This document shows, piece by piece, positions 6,667-13,866 of a stretch of DNA of 13,896 nucleotides. The stretch spans positions 1 to 13,896 of the forward strand of contig DJHJ01000028.1 of assembly GCA_002433055.1 (NCBI GenBank), in the 5' to 3' direction. Numbering within the stretch: position 1 is the first letter of the stretch; each line of letters starts with the position of its first letter. The notes beneath the pieces are model-generated. The model made no database searches. It was not told the origin of the DNA and worked only from the letters and a program-made list of their open reading frames with translations. The translations under genes and the position numbers were made by a program. The DNA is from Acidobacteriia bacterium UBA6623. GTDB taxonomy: Bacteria > Acidobacteriota > Terriglobia > Bryobacterales > UBA6623.

Positions 6667-8190
6667 GTGTTTGTCTTGCCTTCAAATCAAAAACTTCGTT
6701 TTCTAGTACTTAGTGGAGCTTCGTTGTCAAGTGGATTACTGCTGGCATTGAGCTTCCCCCCTCTCAACTATTCCCTATTGTCCGCCTTTGCTGTCGTGCC
6801 ATTGATGATTGCTCTGACGCACACGCATACTTGGTTTGAACGATGGCTGCTAGGAACATTGATGGGATGTGTCTTTTGGGGTGGAACTTGCTACTGGGTG
6901 TATGACGTAATGCATCGTTATGCACACTTGTCAGCTTCAGCAGCTATGGCAATCTTCATCGGATTTTTCGTCATTAAGGGAATACATTCAGGCTTGTTTG
7001 CAGTACTGGCAGGTCCTTTACTAAAAAGTCCATGGGCAATTCCGACAATTTCATTAGCTTGGGTAGCTCTTGAAGGAACACACCAATTTATTTTTACGTG
7101 GCTTCATCTGGGGAACGCCGCAATCAACATGTCAGTTGTAGCCAGAATAGCACCCTACACAGGAGTCTACGGCCTGTCATTCGTGTTAATGGTGATTAAC
7201 ACAGCGGTAGTAATTTTAATTCTAAAACGTCCACGTAAACAGCTACTCTGGCTATCGTTACCATTGCTTCTCTATGGACTGCCGGGAGTGCCCGAGCGCC
7301 GTAATGGCACAGAAACGGCTCGCTTGATTCAGCCTAATATTCACCCCGACGAAGTCATTCAAGGACGTTGGACTCGTCAACGTGCCACTAAGCATCGAAC
7401 ACGTATGGCAGTTCTCTCTATGGATCTAGAAAGTGAACTAACAGTAGATAAACCTTCCATGATCATCTGGCCAGAATATACAATTCCAGCGTACTACTTC
7501 GACGATCCTGACTTCAAAATGTACATTGGTGAGTTGGCTCGGCAGGCCAATGCATACATGATCTTCAATACCGTCGAGTTTAGCTCCACCGAAAACGGCC
7601 CCAGGCCTCTAAACTCAGCGTTAACAATTGATCCAAACGGGGATTTAGTTTCACATTACTCGAAGCGTTTTCTTGTTCCATTCGGAGAATTTGTGCCCTG
7701 GCCTTTTTCGCTTGTCATCAACCGAATTACAGTTGAGGCAGGTGATTTTCTTCCTGGTGATGATCTATCTTTGGCGCCCATTGGAGACCACACTCTTGGC
7801 ACATTTATCTGCTATGAGTCAGTCTTTGCCGAGGGTGTACGGGAGTTCGTTGCCGCAGGTGCTGAGGTTTTGGTCAATATATCGAACGACAGTTGGTACG
7901 GGCAAACAGCAGCACGTAAACAGCACTTGTTAATTGCCCGAATGCGTGCACTTGAGAACCAAAGATGGTTACTTCGAGCAACCAACGACGGTATAACTGC
8001 GATCATCGACCCGGGGGGACGACTCCAAGGGTGGTTGCCCTCATTTAAGGAGGGAGTTTTAACTGGTCACTTCAACTATGAATCTACACTGACTTGGTTT
8101 AGTCAATTTGGTGAATGGTTCTGGTGGCTTTCGATCGCAGGGACGGGGTTAGCTATATTTGTGTGTCGCAGAACCCAATCCTCCCTCTAG
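6667..8190 (+). CDS. lnt: Apolipoprotein N-acyltransferase
   Basis: 507 residues. Residues 1-205 contain several hydrophobic membrane segments (about 13-30, 35-51, 60-78, 91-118, 124-146, 165-187, 193-205). A nitrilase-type domain follows (about 215-470) and a last membrane helix (about 484-500) anchors the C-terminus, the standard Lnt layout. The catalytic triad is intact: E270 in WPEYTIP, K333 in YSKRFLVPFGEFVP and C382 in ICYE. The NISNDSWYG segment (404-412) is also characteristic. Lnt adds the third acyl chain to the N-terminal cysteine of lipoproteins at the inner membrane, so the cell is expected to be diderm. GTG start at 6667 with AGGGGGC about 11 bases upstream as a weak ribosome site. 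Last gene of the plus-strand cluster; its stop codon lies within an inverted repeat. Confidence 0.96.
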   Translation: MFVLPSNQKLRFLVLSGASLSSGLLLALSFPPLNYSLLSAFAVVPLMIALTHTHTWFERWLLGTLMGCVFWGGTCYWVYDVMHRYAHLSASAAMAIFIGFFVIKGIHSGLFAVLAGPLLKSPWAIPTISLAWVALEGTHQFIFTWLHLGNAAINMSVVARIAPYTGVYGLSFVLMVINTAVVILILKRPRKQLLWLSLPLLLYGLPGVPERRNGTETARLIQPNIHPDEVIQGRWTRQRATKHRTRMAVLSMDLESELTVDKPSMIIWPEYTIPAYYFDDPDFKMYIGELARQANAYMIFNTVEFSSTENGPRPLNSALTIDPNGDLVSHYSKRFLVPFGEFVPWPFSLVINRITVEAGDFLPGDDLSLAPIGDHTLGTFICYESVFAEGVREFVAAGAEVLVNISNDSWYGQTAARKQHLLIARMRALENQRWLLRATNDGITAIIDPGGRLQGWLPSFKEGVLTGHFNYESTLTWFSQFGEWFWWLSIAGTGLAIFVCRRTQSSL

Positions 8191-8205
8191 GGCATGGCTA
8201 GAGGG
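8183..8205. other. Inverted repeat over the lnt stop codon
   Basis: CCCTCTAG (8183-8190) and CTAGAGGG (8198-8205) form a perfect 8-base stem with a 7-base loop, lying between the convergent lnt and Spy-like genes. No T-run follows on either strand, so it is not a classical intrinsic terminator, but it could protect 3' ends or slow polymerase. Confidence 0.5.
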
Positions 8206-8210
8206 GTCAC

Positions 8211-8341
8211 GGTTGTCTACCAAAACAACGGAGAAAAAATTGTAAATCCCGTGTATCTTACAAAGGGAATCCGCAAGTACCACGGGAGCGGCCTTTATCA
8301 CGGCCGCCAAAACCTCTGTCACGGCCAGGTTGTCTACCAAA
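8211..8341. repeat. 14-base direct repeat flanking the Spy-like gene 3' end
   Basis: GGTTGTCTACCAAA occurs at 8211-8224, just beyond the stop codon, and at 8328-8341, within the Arg/Gly-rich tail coding region. Both copies are preceded by TCACGG. The 117-base spacing suggests a partial duplication of the gene's 3' end. Confidence 0.5.
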
Positions 8342-8884
8342 CCCACGCCCAGCAGACGGACGCTTTTTGCGCAACCTGTGACCTTTGGAATTGCCCGGAG
8401 CAGATTGACCGTGCCGCATATTGTGCTTCGGAGTTAATAGCCCTAAGCGAGTAGCCTCACCAACGGCTCTTTTCAGTTGTCTACTACGCTCTAATGCCTC
8501 AAGGGATGCTTGCTGTTGTTCACCTAATACTCCACGCGCTTGGTCTTGAAACTGCAATCGCATAGCCTTTGCCTGGTGTCTACGTGACTTCATGTCGATT
8601 AAAAACTGTCCTGCAATCGCAGGATTAGCCGTTTCTTTTGACATCTCTTCCTTAAGTTGCTTGCTGAGCTCTCGAAGTTCACCGTGTAGTGGCCTCATGG
8701 ACTCGGCATGCAACCGACGCAAATCTTTCAGAGTGGTTAATTGTTCCGGGGTTAAATTCAGGGCTTTGACCAATGCATCAGGTGATCGTCGCTTACCTTT
8801 ACTCTTCCTTCCGTCATCTACCTGTCCAAGAGTTATTGCGGTGCTAGTAAAACATATCAGCGTCAATTGCAGTAAAAATTTCAT
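8258..8884 (-). CDS. Spy/CpxP-like periplasmic protein with Arg/Gly-rich tail
   Basis: 208 residues. A signal peptide covers about 1-20 (MKFLLQLTLICFTSTAITLG). A long, highly charged helical region (about 38-150) carries LTPEQ (44-48), the signature of the Spy/CpxP/heavy-metal-resistance (LTXXQ) group. The second motif is degenerate (LGEQQQASL, 120-128). Residues from about 155 onward are Arg/Gly/Ser-rich with repeated RGFG units (GRGFGRQPGRDRGFGGR, 179-195), ending in CGFPL. Family members act as periplasmic chaperones or metal-stress proteins; here this is inference from fold features. GGGAGA lies about nine bases before ATG 8884. It is 144 bases downstream of the M81 gene on the same strand. 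The tail could be natural low complexity or a diverged C-terminus. Confidence 0.72.
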   Translation of the reverse strand: MKFLLQLTLICFTSTAITLGQVDDGRKSKGKRRSPDALVKALNLTPEQLTTLKDLRRLHAESMRPLHGELRELSKQLKEEMSKETANPAIAGQFLIDMKSRRHQAKAMRLQFQDQARGVLGEQQQASLEALERSRQLKRAVGEATRLGLLTPKHNMRHGQSAPGNSKGHRLRKKRPSAGRGFGRQPGRDRGFGGRDKGRSRGTCGFPL

Positions 8885-9028
8885 GCTAGAAAATCTCCCT
8901 CAAAACCCGCCAAACAAATTCCATTTACCAAGGATCTTTTGGAATCGCACTACATCTCTAGACGTCATGACAATGGTACGCGTTACATCGAATATTTTCA
9001 ATACGGCTCCATCCAGCAGTTAAAACAT

Positions 9029-10528
9029 CTATTCGTATACTTCCGGCTGTGGACTGAACGGAACATCTTCATCGAGAGGAGATACGGGACGTGCACATTT
9101 CACATGGCCTAACCTCCTGAGGTTTGCACTCGTCGCTCCAGGAGTGTCGATGTTAATCACTTGCCGACACCAGTCTGCAAACATATGGGACTCGCAATGA
9201 GGAGATTTGACCACAACAGCATCAAATCGCTTCGGGTCCTGCCCATGAGCGTAAAATAAGGCACGATCAAAGAGACTTACTGGACGGCTAGTTACAACCC
9301 AAGTGACTTTGGCAACCTCAAGAATAGCCGTTGGTCCCGAACACCATGAATCACCAAATGTTTCACTCGAAAACTTTCCGTCCGACAGCAGTCTCACACA
9401 ACCCTCCACTTCAAGTGGTGTAAAACGTTTTGGGTCGAGCGACCCACCGAGTGTGGTTTGAAGTGTAGCACCAACTCCGGCGGCAAATGCTTTTTCAACA
9501 ACGGTTGGATCCACAATGGGAGCTAGGACTCGCCCGCTATAACCCTTGTCTATAAGAGCCCGAACAACAACGTTGCTATCACCCGAGGCACCGGAACTCG
9601 TGGCATCTGCCGCATCCACAAGAGCAACCGTTCCTTGACCTAATATATCTAAAGCCATCGATACAGCTTTATCAACATCTGTTAGTGGGACCTGCATTTT
9701 CCCATGATGTTCATAGAACATTTCAGCCAAATGAATGGCCTGCTCCAAAGCAATTGCTGAATCTCCATCAGTAACAACTAAACTATTGGAACGTAACTCA
9801 GGAACATCAGTGAAAGGATTACCTATAAACATCCCTGCTGCCAGCACTTGTGGTTGTTTTTCCATCTCTTGTGCAGTACGAATTACTGAACCAAAACTGC
9901 CTGTCTCGGTGATTAGTTCATCACCACGGACAAGTGCCGGTATAGGAACTCTCACCATAATTGGATGTCGGCCACCTTCGAGGGTCGACAAAAGCAGTTT
10001 TGCGGCTCGTTCTCCTGTTTCGAAAAAATCAACATGCGGATAGGTGTGATAAACAACGACAGCATCACAGTATCGCAGCATACGTTTAGTTGGAACACCG
10101 TGCAGATCGAGCGAAATCACTAAGGGAACATCATCTCCAAAAACTTTTCGCGACTCCTCGAGGAGATACCCTTCCGGATCGTCCTCTTGTTCAGCACACA
10201 TCGCTCCATGAAGAGCAAAGTAAATACCGTCAATCGACCCAGCTGAGCGAAGTGCATTGATAAACTCCCCCGAAAGTTGCTCAAAATCTGGTGCGGCGAG
10301 TACTCCCCCCGATGTCAACGAACGAGCACTGTAAGTGGGAACAACCTCAACATTATTTGCTTGACCAAACACACTCAGCGCTCCTCCCAACTCGTCTCTG
10401 GCATTAGTATGCTGTTCAATGACGGCTGAGCCCGTTTCAACTTTGAAATCTTCGTAGTGGCTCAGGATCGGATTAAAAGACGAAATCTCCTGATGACACT
10501 GCGCAACAATAATTCTCTTCACAAACAC
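9029..10528 (-). CDS. M81 family metallopeptidase (MlrC-like)
   Basis: 499 residues, a usual length for the family. The N-terminal DUF1485-type domain shows CHQEISSFNP (11-20, matching the family's HETNTFSP-like start), LHGAM (106-110), DLHG (141-144) and HTYPHVD (161-167). These supply the expected zinc-binding Glu/His/Asp residues. The MlrC C-terminal domain includes DAADATSSGASGDS (305-318), a slightly altered form of the usual Gly-rich loop. The prototype, MlrC, cleaves linearised microcystin breakdown peptides, but most members have unknown peptide or amide substrates, and no mlrA/B/D genes are seen here. No signal peptide, so cytoplasmic. The start is GTG 10528 or GTG 10522; AGAGGAG is close upstream and fits either. 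It is divergent from the peroxiredoxin gene. Confidence 0.9.
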   Translation of the reverse strand: MFVKRIIVAQCHQEISSFNPILSHYEDFKVETGSAVIEQHTNARDELGGALSVFGQANNVEVVPTYSARSLTSGGVLAAPDFEQLSGEFINALRSAGSIDGIYFALHGAMCAEQEDDPEGYLLEESRKVFGDDVPLVISLDLHGVPTKRMLRYCDAVVVYHTYPHVDFFETGERAAKLLLSTLEGGRHPIMVRVPIPALVRGDELITETGSFGSVIRTAQEMEKQPQVLAAGMFIGNPFTDVPELRSNSLVVTDGDSAIALEQAIHLAEMFYEHHGKMQVPLTDVDKAVSMALDILGQGTVALVDAADATSSGASGDSNVVVRALIDKGYSGRVLAPIVDPTVVEKAFAAGVGATLQTTLGGSLDPKRFTPLEVEGCVRLLSDGKFSSETFGDSWCSGPTAILEVAKVTWVVTSRPVSLFDRALFYAHGQDPKRFDAVVVKSPHCESHMFADWCRQVINIDTPGATSANLRRLGHVKCARPVSPLDEDVPFSPQPEVYE

Positions 10529-10704
10529 TTCTCCTCTGTTTGAATACTAAAACAATCACGGACCACTCCAACAAGAATAAAATAAGCCCCCATCTCGTTG
10601 TTGAACTCCACTCGATTTTTTTACCACAGTAGATTTCGGGTGGATTATTGCTGACGGTCTGACTCATACTATCTATCTAACTACAACCATTGAAGGGATA
10701 CCTT
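10529..10704. other. Divergent promoter region of M81 and peroxiredoxin genes
   Basis: 176 bases between the two divergent starts. Both promoters should be here. A TTGCTG near 10650 and an A/T-rich stretch about 16 bases further on could serve the peroxiredoxin gene, but the match to consensus is poor. No obvious operator palindrome was seen. Confidence 0.45.
10693..10697 (+). promoter_or_regulatory. Shine-Dalgarno of the peroxiredoxin gene
   Basis: AAGGG seven bases before ATG 10705 identifies that ATG, rather than the in-frame TTG at 10690, as the start. Confidence 0.7.
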
Positions 10705-11364
10705 ATGTCATTACACATCGGAGATGAAGTACCTAATTTCACAGCGGAAACTACTGAAGGCACAATCGGGTTTCACGATTGGATCGGAGACGGCTGGGCC
10801 GTCTTATTCTCACACCCAAAAGACTTCACACCCGTCTGCACCACTGAATTAGGATACGTTGCCGGACTCCAGCCAGAATTCGCAAAACGTAACTGCAAAA
10901 TTATTGGACTCAGTGTCGATTCGGTTGAGGATCACAATGGATGGATGAAAGATATCGAGGAAACTCAAGGACATGCGGTGCAATATCCGTTAATTGGGGA
11001 CACTGACTTATCCGTTGCCAAACTCTTCGACATGATCCATCCCAACGCCACAGGAACGGCCAAAGGAAGAACGGCGGCAGACAATGCTACAGTTCGCTCA
11101 GTGTTTGTGATTGGGCCAGATAAAAAGATCAAGCTGATGATCACGTACCCAATGACTACCGGCCGTAATTTTGACGAAGTTTTGCGTGTACTGGACTCAA
11201 TGCAACTAACCGCAAAACACAAAGTCGCCACGCCAGTGAACTGGAAACAGGGCGAAGACGTCATTATTGTACCGGCAGTCTCCAACGATGAGGCCAAGGA
11301 GAAATACCCTAATGGATGGAAATCTCCCAAACCCTATCTGAGAATAGTCTCGCAACCGGAGTGA
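10705..11364 (+). CDS. 1-Cys peroxiredoxin (Prx6-type)
   Basis: 219 residues from ATG 10705. Thioredoxin-fold AhpC/TSA domain with the catalytic motif HPKDFTPVCTTE (37-48); C45 is the peroxidatic cysteine and T42 its usual partner. A Prx6-type C-terminal domain follows (NWKQGEDVIIVPAVSNDEA and KYPNGWKSPKPYLR). The only other cysteine, in RNCKIIG, is not placed as a resolving cysteine, so a 1-Cys mechanism is expected. It reduces hydrogen peroxide and organic hydroperoxides in the cytoplasm, with the reductant unknown. An earlier in-frame TTG (10690) overlaps the ribosome site and is rejected. It is transcribed alone. Confidence 0.95.
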   Translation: MSLHIGDEVPNFTAETTEGTIGFHDWIGDGWAVLFSHPKDFTPVCTTELGYVAGLQPEFAKRNCKIIGLSVDSVEDHNGWMKDIEETQGHAVQYPLIGDTDLSVAKLFDMIHPNATGTAKGRTAADNATVRSVFVIGPDKKIKLMITYPMTTGRNFDEVLRVLDSMQLTAKHKVATPVNWKQGEDVIIVPAVSNDEAKEKYPNGWKSPKPYLRIVSQPE

Positions 11365-11596
11365 GACACACTGCAACCTGATAGGCAGAATCGCTCTCAA
11401 ATAATGGAGATAGCTAAAGTTACCAGAAGTCACTCGGGGTCTCTACATCTCGAGCAATGACTGCTTCAGAGCTGGCAAACACCGATATCCTGCTCATTGC
11501 AGCCCCGTCGCACTATAAATGACTATTAGTTGGGGATATTTCCACACGCACAAGAAGAGTGACCTTGCACACGCTGCGAAGCACACACCACCTCAC
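11365..11596. other. Intergenic region after the peroxiredoxin gene
   Basis: 232 bases between the peroxiredoxin stop and the terminator of the convergent secreted-protein gene. No clear T-tailed hairpin for the peroxiredoxin mRNA was found. Two very short plus-strand frames start at ATG 11404 and ATG 11458. The second encodes 21 residues including TDILLIAAPSHY, vaguely flavodoxin-like but too short to call a gene or remnant. Confidence 0.5.
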
Positions 11597-11629
11597 AAAA
11601 AAACGAGGGGGGCGAAATCGCCCCCCTCG
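11597..11629 (-). terminator. Intrinsic terminator of the secreted-protein gene
   Basis: On the minus strand CGAGGGGGGCG pairs with CGCCCCCCTCG (11-base G/C-rich stem, four-base loop at 11615-11618), followed directly by seven T's (the A-run at 11597-11603 on the plus strand). It lies 33 bases beyond the stop codon of the secreted-protein gene. On the plus strand no T-run follows, so it should act mainly on minus-strand transcription. Confidence 0.92.
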
Positions 11630-11661
11630 CTATTAATCGAACTCACCACTAAGTAACTAAA

Positions 11662-13473
11662 TTAGTTGCCTAATGATTCAGGTGTAGTCGTCCGCGTTCC
11701 GATAACTAGACCCAGGTAGCCCTGTGCCAATGTCGGTACACCACCAAAACCATTGGTGATGAACGCATAGCCATGGCCCCACTGGAAGTTACAAGTCGCA
11801 ATGACGTAACCCTGGAAGTCTGCAGCAGCTGCAACGCCCTGCGCTGAGTTACCACTGGAAAGCAACCAGATTAACTGGCCACCAGCAGCGATAGAATCAG
11901 TCGTATCGGCTACAGGAGCAGCACCGGCGGCTCCCGTCGTACCGTAGTAGGCGAGGGAGCAAGTGCCACCCTGATTGGTTGCAGCGCCAGTTCCATCCTC
12001 TGAAGTGTTTGCTACTACCAGTCCGGTATCATAACCGCTCTGGTTCGTGACAAACGGGAATAGAACTGTCGAAGAACAGCTGAGAACCTCTCCAACTGGC
12101 AAAGCAGCTCCGCCAGAAGAGATGAAGCGAGGATGTGGAGCTGTGTCATCATCGGTAGTTGCAACAGTGCTTATAGGAGCATAGCTTGCAGAAACCGTAT
12201 ATGCGGCTCTACCGGGTGAGTCATTTTCAGTATCAGCAGTCCAACCAGACACGATCGTGATCGCGCAGTCTTCACTAAGAGCGGAACTGTTAGTTGTCAC
12301 GTCATAGCAAATCTGCCCGGAACCGTCCGTGATGTCAACCTTGGTGTAGGTATTGAGAATGCCGTCTGTCTCTACTACGCCAGCCACGTAAGTGCCACCA
12401 TCGGCATCACATGTTCCAGACGTAAGGACTAGAGTGTCAGCATCATCAGCACCATCAGCTGCAATGGGATCATCTTCAGTGCAGTCAGGGGTGTGAACAA
12501 CACCGATCTCGACTCCCGTTGGGACGCCCGTAAACGCAAGCTTGATTTGGCTAGCAGTGCTAGCACCACCAACACCAGCCATGTTGTCCTCAGCGTGACC
12601 AGCTTCACTAGTCACCTGATTGGTAATAGCATTGACTGCCGCGGCATCATCTCTGAGTGCGGTTGGGAAACCTTCAGTGATTGTGATGTAGTTCAAGCTA
12701 GCCGCAGCTGCTTCGTCTACGCACTGGAGGCCGTCTGTCGCAACGCCACTCTCTGCCGAAGCCAGACCGAGTAGAGTCGAACCGACTGTAAGTCCGGTGT
12801 TACCCGTGAGCACTACCGAGTTATTACCAACTGGGAATGCAAGTAAGGTCACATCGGCTGTAATATCGGAACCGGCTGTACCGGCGCTTGCAGGAACGCC
12901 TAACAAGGAAGCATTGGCGCGAACACCAGTGATCCGGAAGGTCGTCTCAGCGTTGTGGTCTGCCGTACCATCGCCGGCTGCATCAGCCGAAGGATTTGGC
13001 AAAGTAACGCCTGTCCACGTTAGGCCAGTATCACCAACCATTACTCCATACTGAGGATCCTGCACTGCGGCCGTACTGTCAGCGCATGCTGAAGCAGCAC
13101 CAACATCCGCTGGCGTTGCGCAATCATTCTCAGAATAAGTGGTTAATGTCGCGTCACCATCAGCATCTGTGTCTCCACCACCGACAACGAGGACTGCGTT
13201 GGTCACGGCGTCCGTCGCGTTGGTAGGATTAGTCACGTTGGTGCTGTACGTGGCGGTAATGTTCACCAGGAATGAAACCGTGGTGTTTGTGGCAGTTGTA
13301 TCACTGCTGGTACAGGTAAGCGTAATGTCACCGACCAGCTCTGAGATACCTTCCGCTCGAACCTGAGGTGACGAGGCGGTAGCTGCACAAGTAATAACGT
13401 TCGCACTCGCAACGCTGGGCACCAAAGCGATTGCCACTAACACTGCGAATACAGAAAGCTTATTAGCTGTCAT
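11662..13473 (-). CDS. Large acidic secreted protein, acidobacterial type, function unknown
   Basis: 603 residues from ATG 13473. A signal peptide covers 1-24 (MTANKLSVFAVLVAIALVPS then VASA). The mature protein is rich in Ala, Thr, Asp, Gly and Val; by my count only three Lys and seven Arg occur in the whole chain, so it is strongly acidic. Near the N-terminus ITCAATASSPQVRAEG and ELVGDITLTC, and later FRITGVRANAS, resemble a family of secreted proteins I associate with Solibacter-like Acidobacteria. The last 148 residues (456-603) form a separable domain with LFPFVTNQSGYDTGLVVANT, CSLAYYG and YVIATCNFQWGHGYAFI. Its three Cys could form disulfides. Probable surface or extracellular beta-structure; no catalytic motif seen. 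AAGGAG lies seven bases before the ATG, rejecting the in-frame ATG at 13494. Single-gene transcript with its own promoter and terminator. Confidence 0.85.
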   Translation of the reverse strand: MTANKLSVFAVLVAIALVPSVASANVITCAATASSPQVRAEGISELVGDITLTCTSSDTTATNTTVSFLVNITATYSTNVTNPTNATDAVTNAVLVVGGGDTDADGDATLTTYSENDCATPADVGAASACADSTAAVQDPQYGVMVGDTGLTWTGVTLPNPSADAAGDGTADHNAETTFRITGVRANASLLGVPASAGTAGSDITADVTLLAFPVGNNSVVLTGNTGLTVGSTLLGLASAESGVATDGLQCVDEAAAASLNYITITEGFPTALRDDAAAVNAITNQVTSEAGHAEDNMAGVGGASTASQIKLAFTGVPTGVEIGVVHTPDCTEDDPIAADGADDADTLVLTSGTCDADGGTYVAGVVETDGILNTYTKVDITDGSGQICYDVTTNSSALSEDCAITIVSGWTADTENDSPGRAAYTVSASYAPISTVATTDDDTAPHPRFISSGGAALPVGEVLSCSSTVLFPFVTNQSGYDTGLVVANTSEDGTGAATNQGGTCSLAYYGTTGAAGAAPVADTTDSIAAGGQLIWLLSSGNSAQGVAAAADFQGYVIATCNFQWGHGYAFITNGFGGVPTLAQGYLGLVIGTRTTTPESLGN

Positions 13474-13480
13474 GAATTCT

Positions 13481-13486
13481 CTCCTT
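13481..13486 (-). promoter_or_regulatory. Shine-Dalgarno of the secreted-protein gene
   Basis: AAGGAG on the minus strand, seven bases before ATG 13473. It lies inside the frame that begins at ATG 13494, so the downstream ATG, immediately before a normal signal peptide, is the real start. Confidence 0.8.
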
Positions 13487-13705
13487 CTTTCCACAAGAGA
13501 TCTAAATCTAAAATCGAACCTACCCTATTGGCGGGAAGGTCCTGTCTAAAAAAAAGTAACTAACACTCTTCCAAACCCAGCCAGGCGACCCCAGAGGGAC
13601 CATGCCGACCGTGCGATTACTCGTAGCCCCACAACGTAGGCCGCCGCTTGGTCCGTCAATCACAGCCAAGTCATATACGACCGTACGTCCAAAATAGGGA
13701 CACGA
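13487..13705. other. Leader region of the secreted-protein gene
   Basis: About 220 bases without a gene on either strand between the Shine-Dalgarno and the inverted repeats. On the minus strand this would be untranslated leader. I recognise no known riboswitch class and no peptide frame worth calling. Confidence 0.5.
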
Positions 13706-13729
13706 CCACGTCTAAATACGTGGTTAGAC
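13706..13729. repeat. Two overlapping inverted repeats at the predicted transcription start
   Basis: CCACGT (13706-13711) mirrors ACGTGG (13718-13723) with a 6-base gap. GTCTAA (13710-13715) mirrors TTAGAC (13724-13729) with an 8-base gap. The two pairs share bases and cannot form at once. They sit directly downstream of the candidate -10 box, a typical position for a repressor operator or a leader hairpin. Confidence 0.6.
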
Positions 13730-13733
13730 AATA

Positions 13734-13761
13734 ATTAACATAGTCTCAAACCGGTAGTCAA
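13734..13761 (-). promoter_or_regulatory. Candidate sigma-70 promoter of the secreted-protein gene
   Basis: On the minus strand TTGACT (13756-13761) and GTTAAT (13734-13739) are separated by 16 bases, giving five of six matches to the -35 consensus and four of six to the -10. Transcription would begin near 13727, leaving a leader of about 250 bases before the ATG. Confidence 0.5.
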
Positions 13762-13819
13762 GACTTTTTTGTGGTTTTCAACCCTACCAACATCACCCGG
13801 GGGAGCAACCTCAGAACCT

Positions 13820-13835
13820 CACAGCCTGCGCTGTG
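13820..13835. other. Hairpin between the tRNA gene and the secreted-protein promoter
   Basis: CACAGC (13820-13825) and GCTGTG (13830-13835) form a 6-base stem with a four-base loop, 32 bases beyond the tRNA 3' end on the minus strand. There is no adjoining T-run, so any terminator role is weak. Confidence 0.35.
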
Positions 13836-13866
13836 TTGACTAAGGATCTGGCCATACGCATAAAGT

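Noticed and set aside
10473..10667. 64-codon minus-strand frame upstream of the M81 gene
   Set aside because: Overlaps the M81 start out of frame and spans the divergent promoter region; no conserved features.
11458..11523. 21-codon frame with a flavodoxin-like TDILLIAAPSHY
   Set aside because: Too short, no ribosome site, and resemblance limited to a dozen residues; cannot be separated from chance.
11604..11629. Using the G/C hairpin as a terminator for the peroxiredoxin gene
   Set aside because: No T-run follows it on the plus strand; the T-run exists only on the minus strand.
12493..13366. Several plus-strand open frames opposite the secreted-protein gene
   Set aside because: Low-complexity shadows caused by the Ala/Thr/Val-rich composition of the minus-strand gene.
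13474..13866. Possible riboswitch or integration site next to the tRNA gene
   Set aside because: No known riboswitch motif recognised, no integrase gene and no repeat of the tRNA 3' end found in the window.
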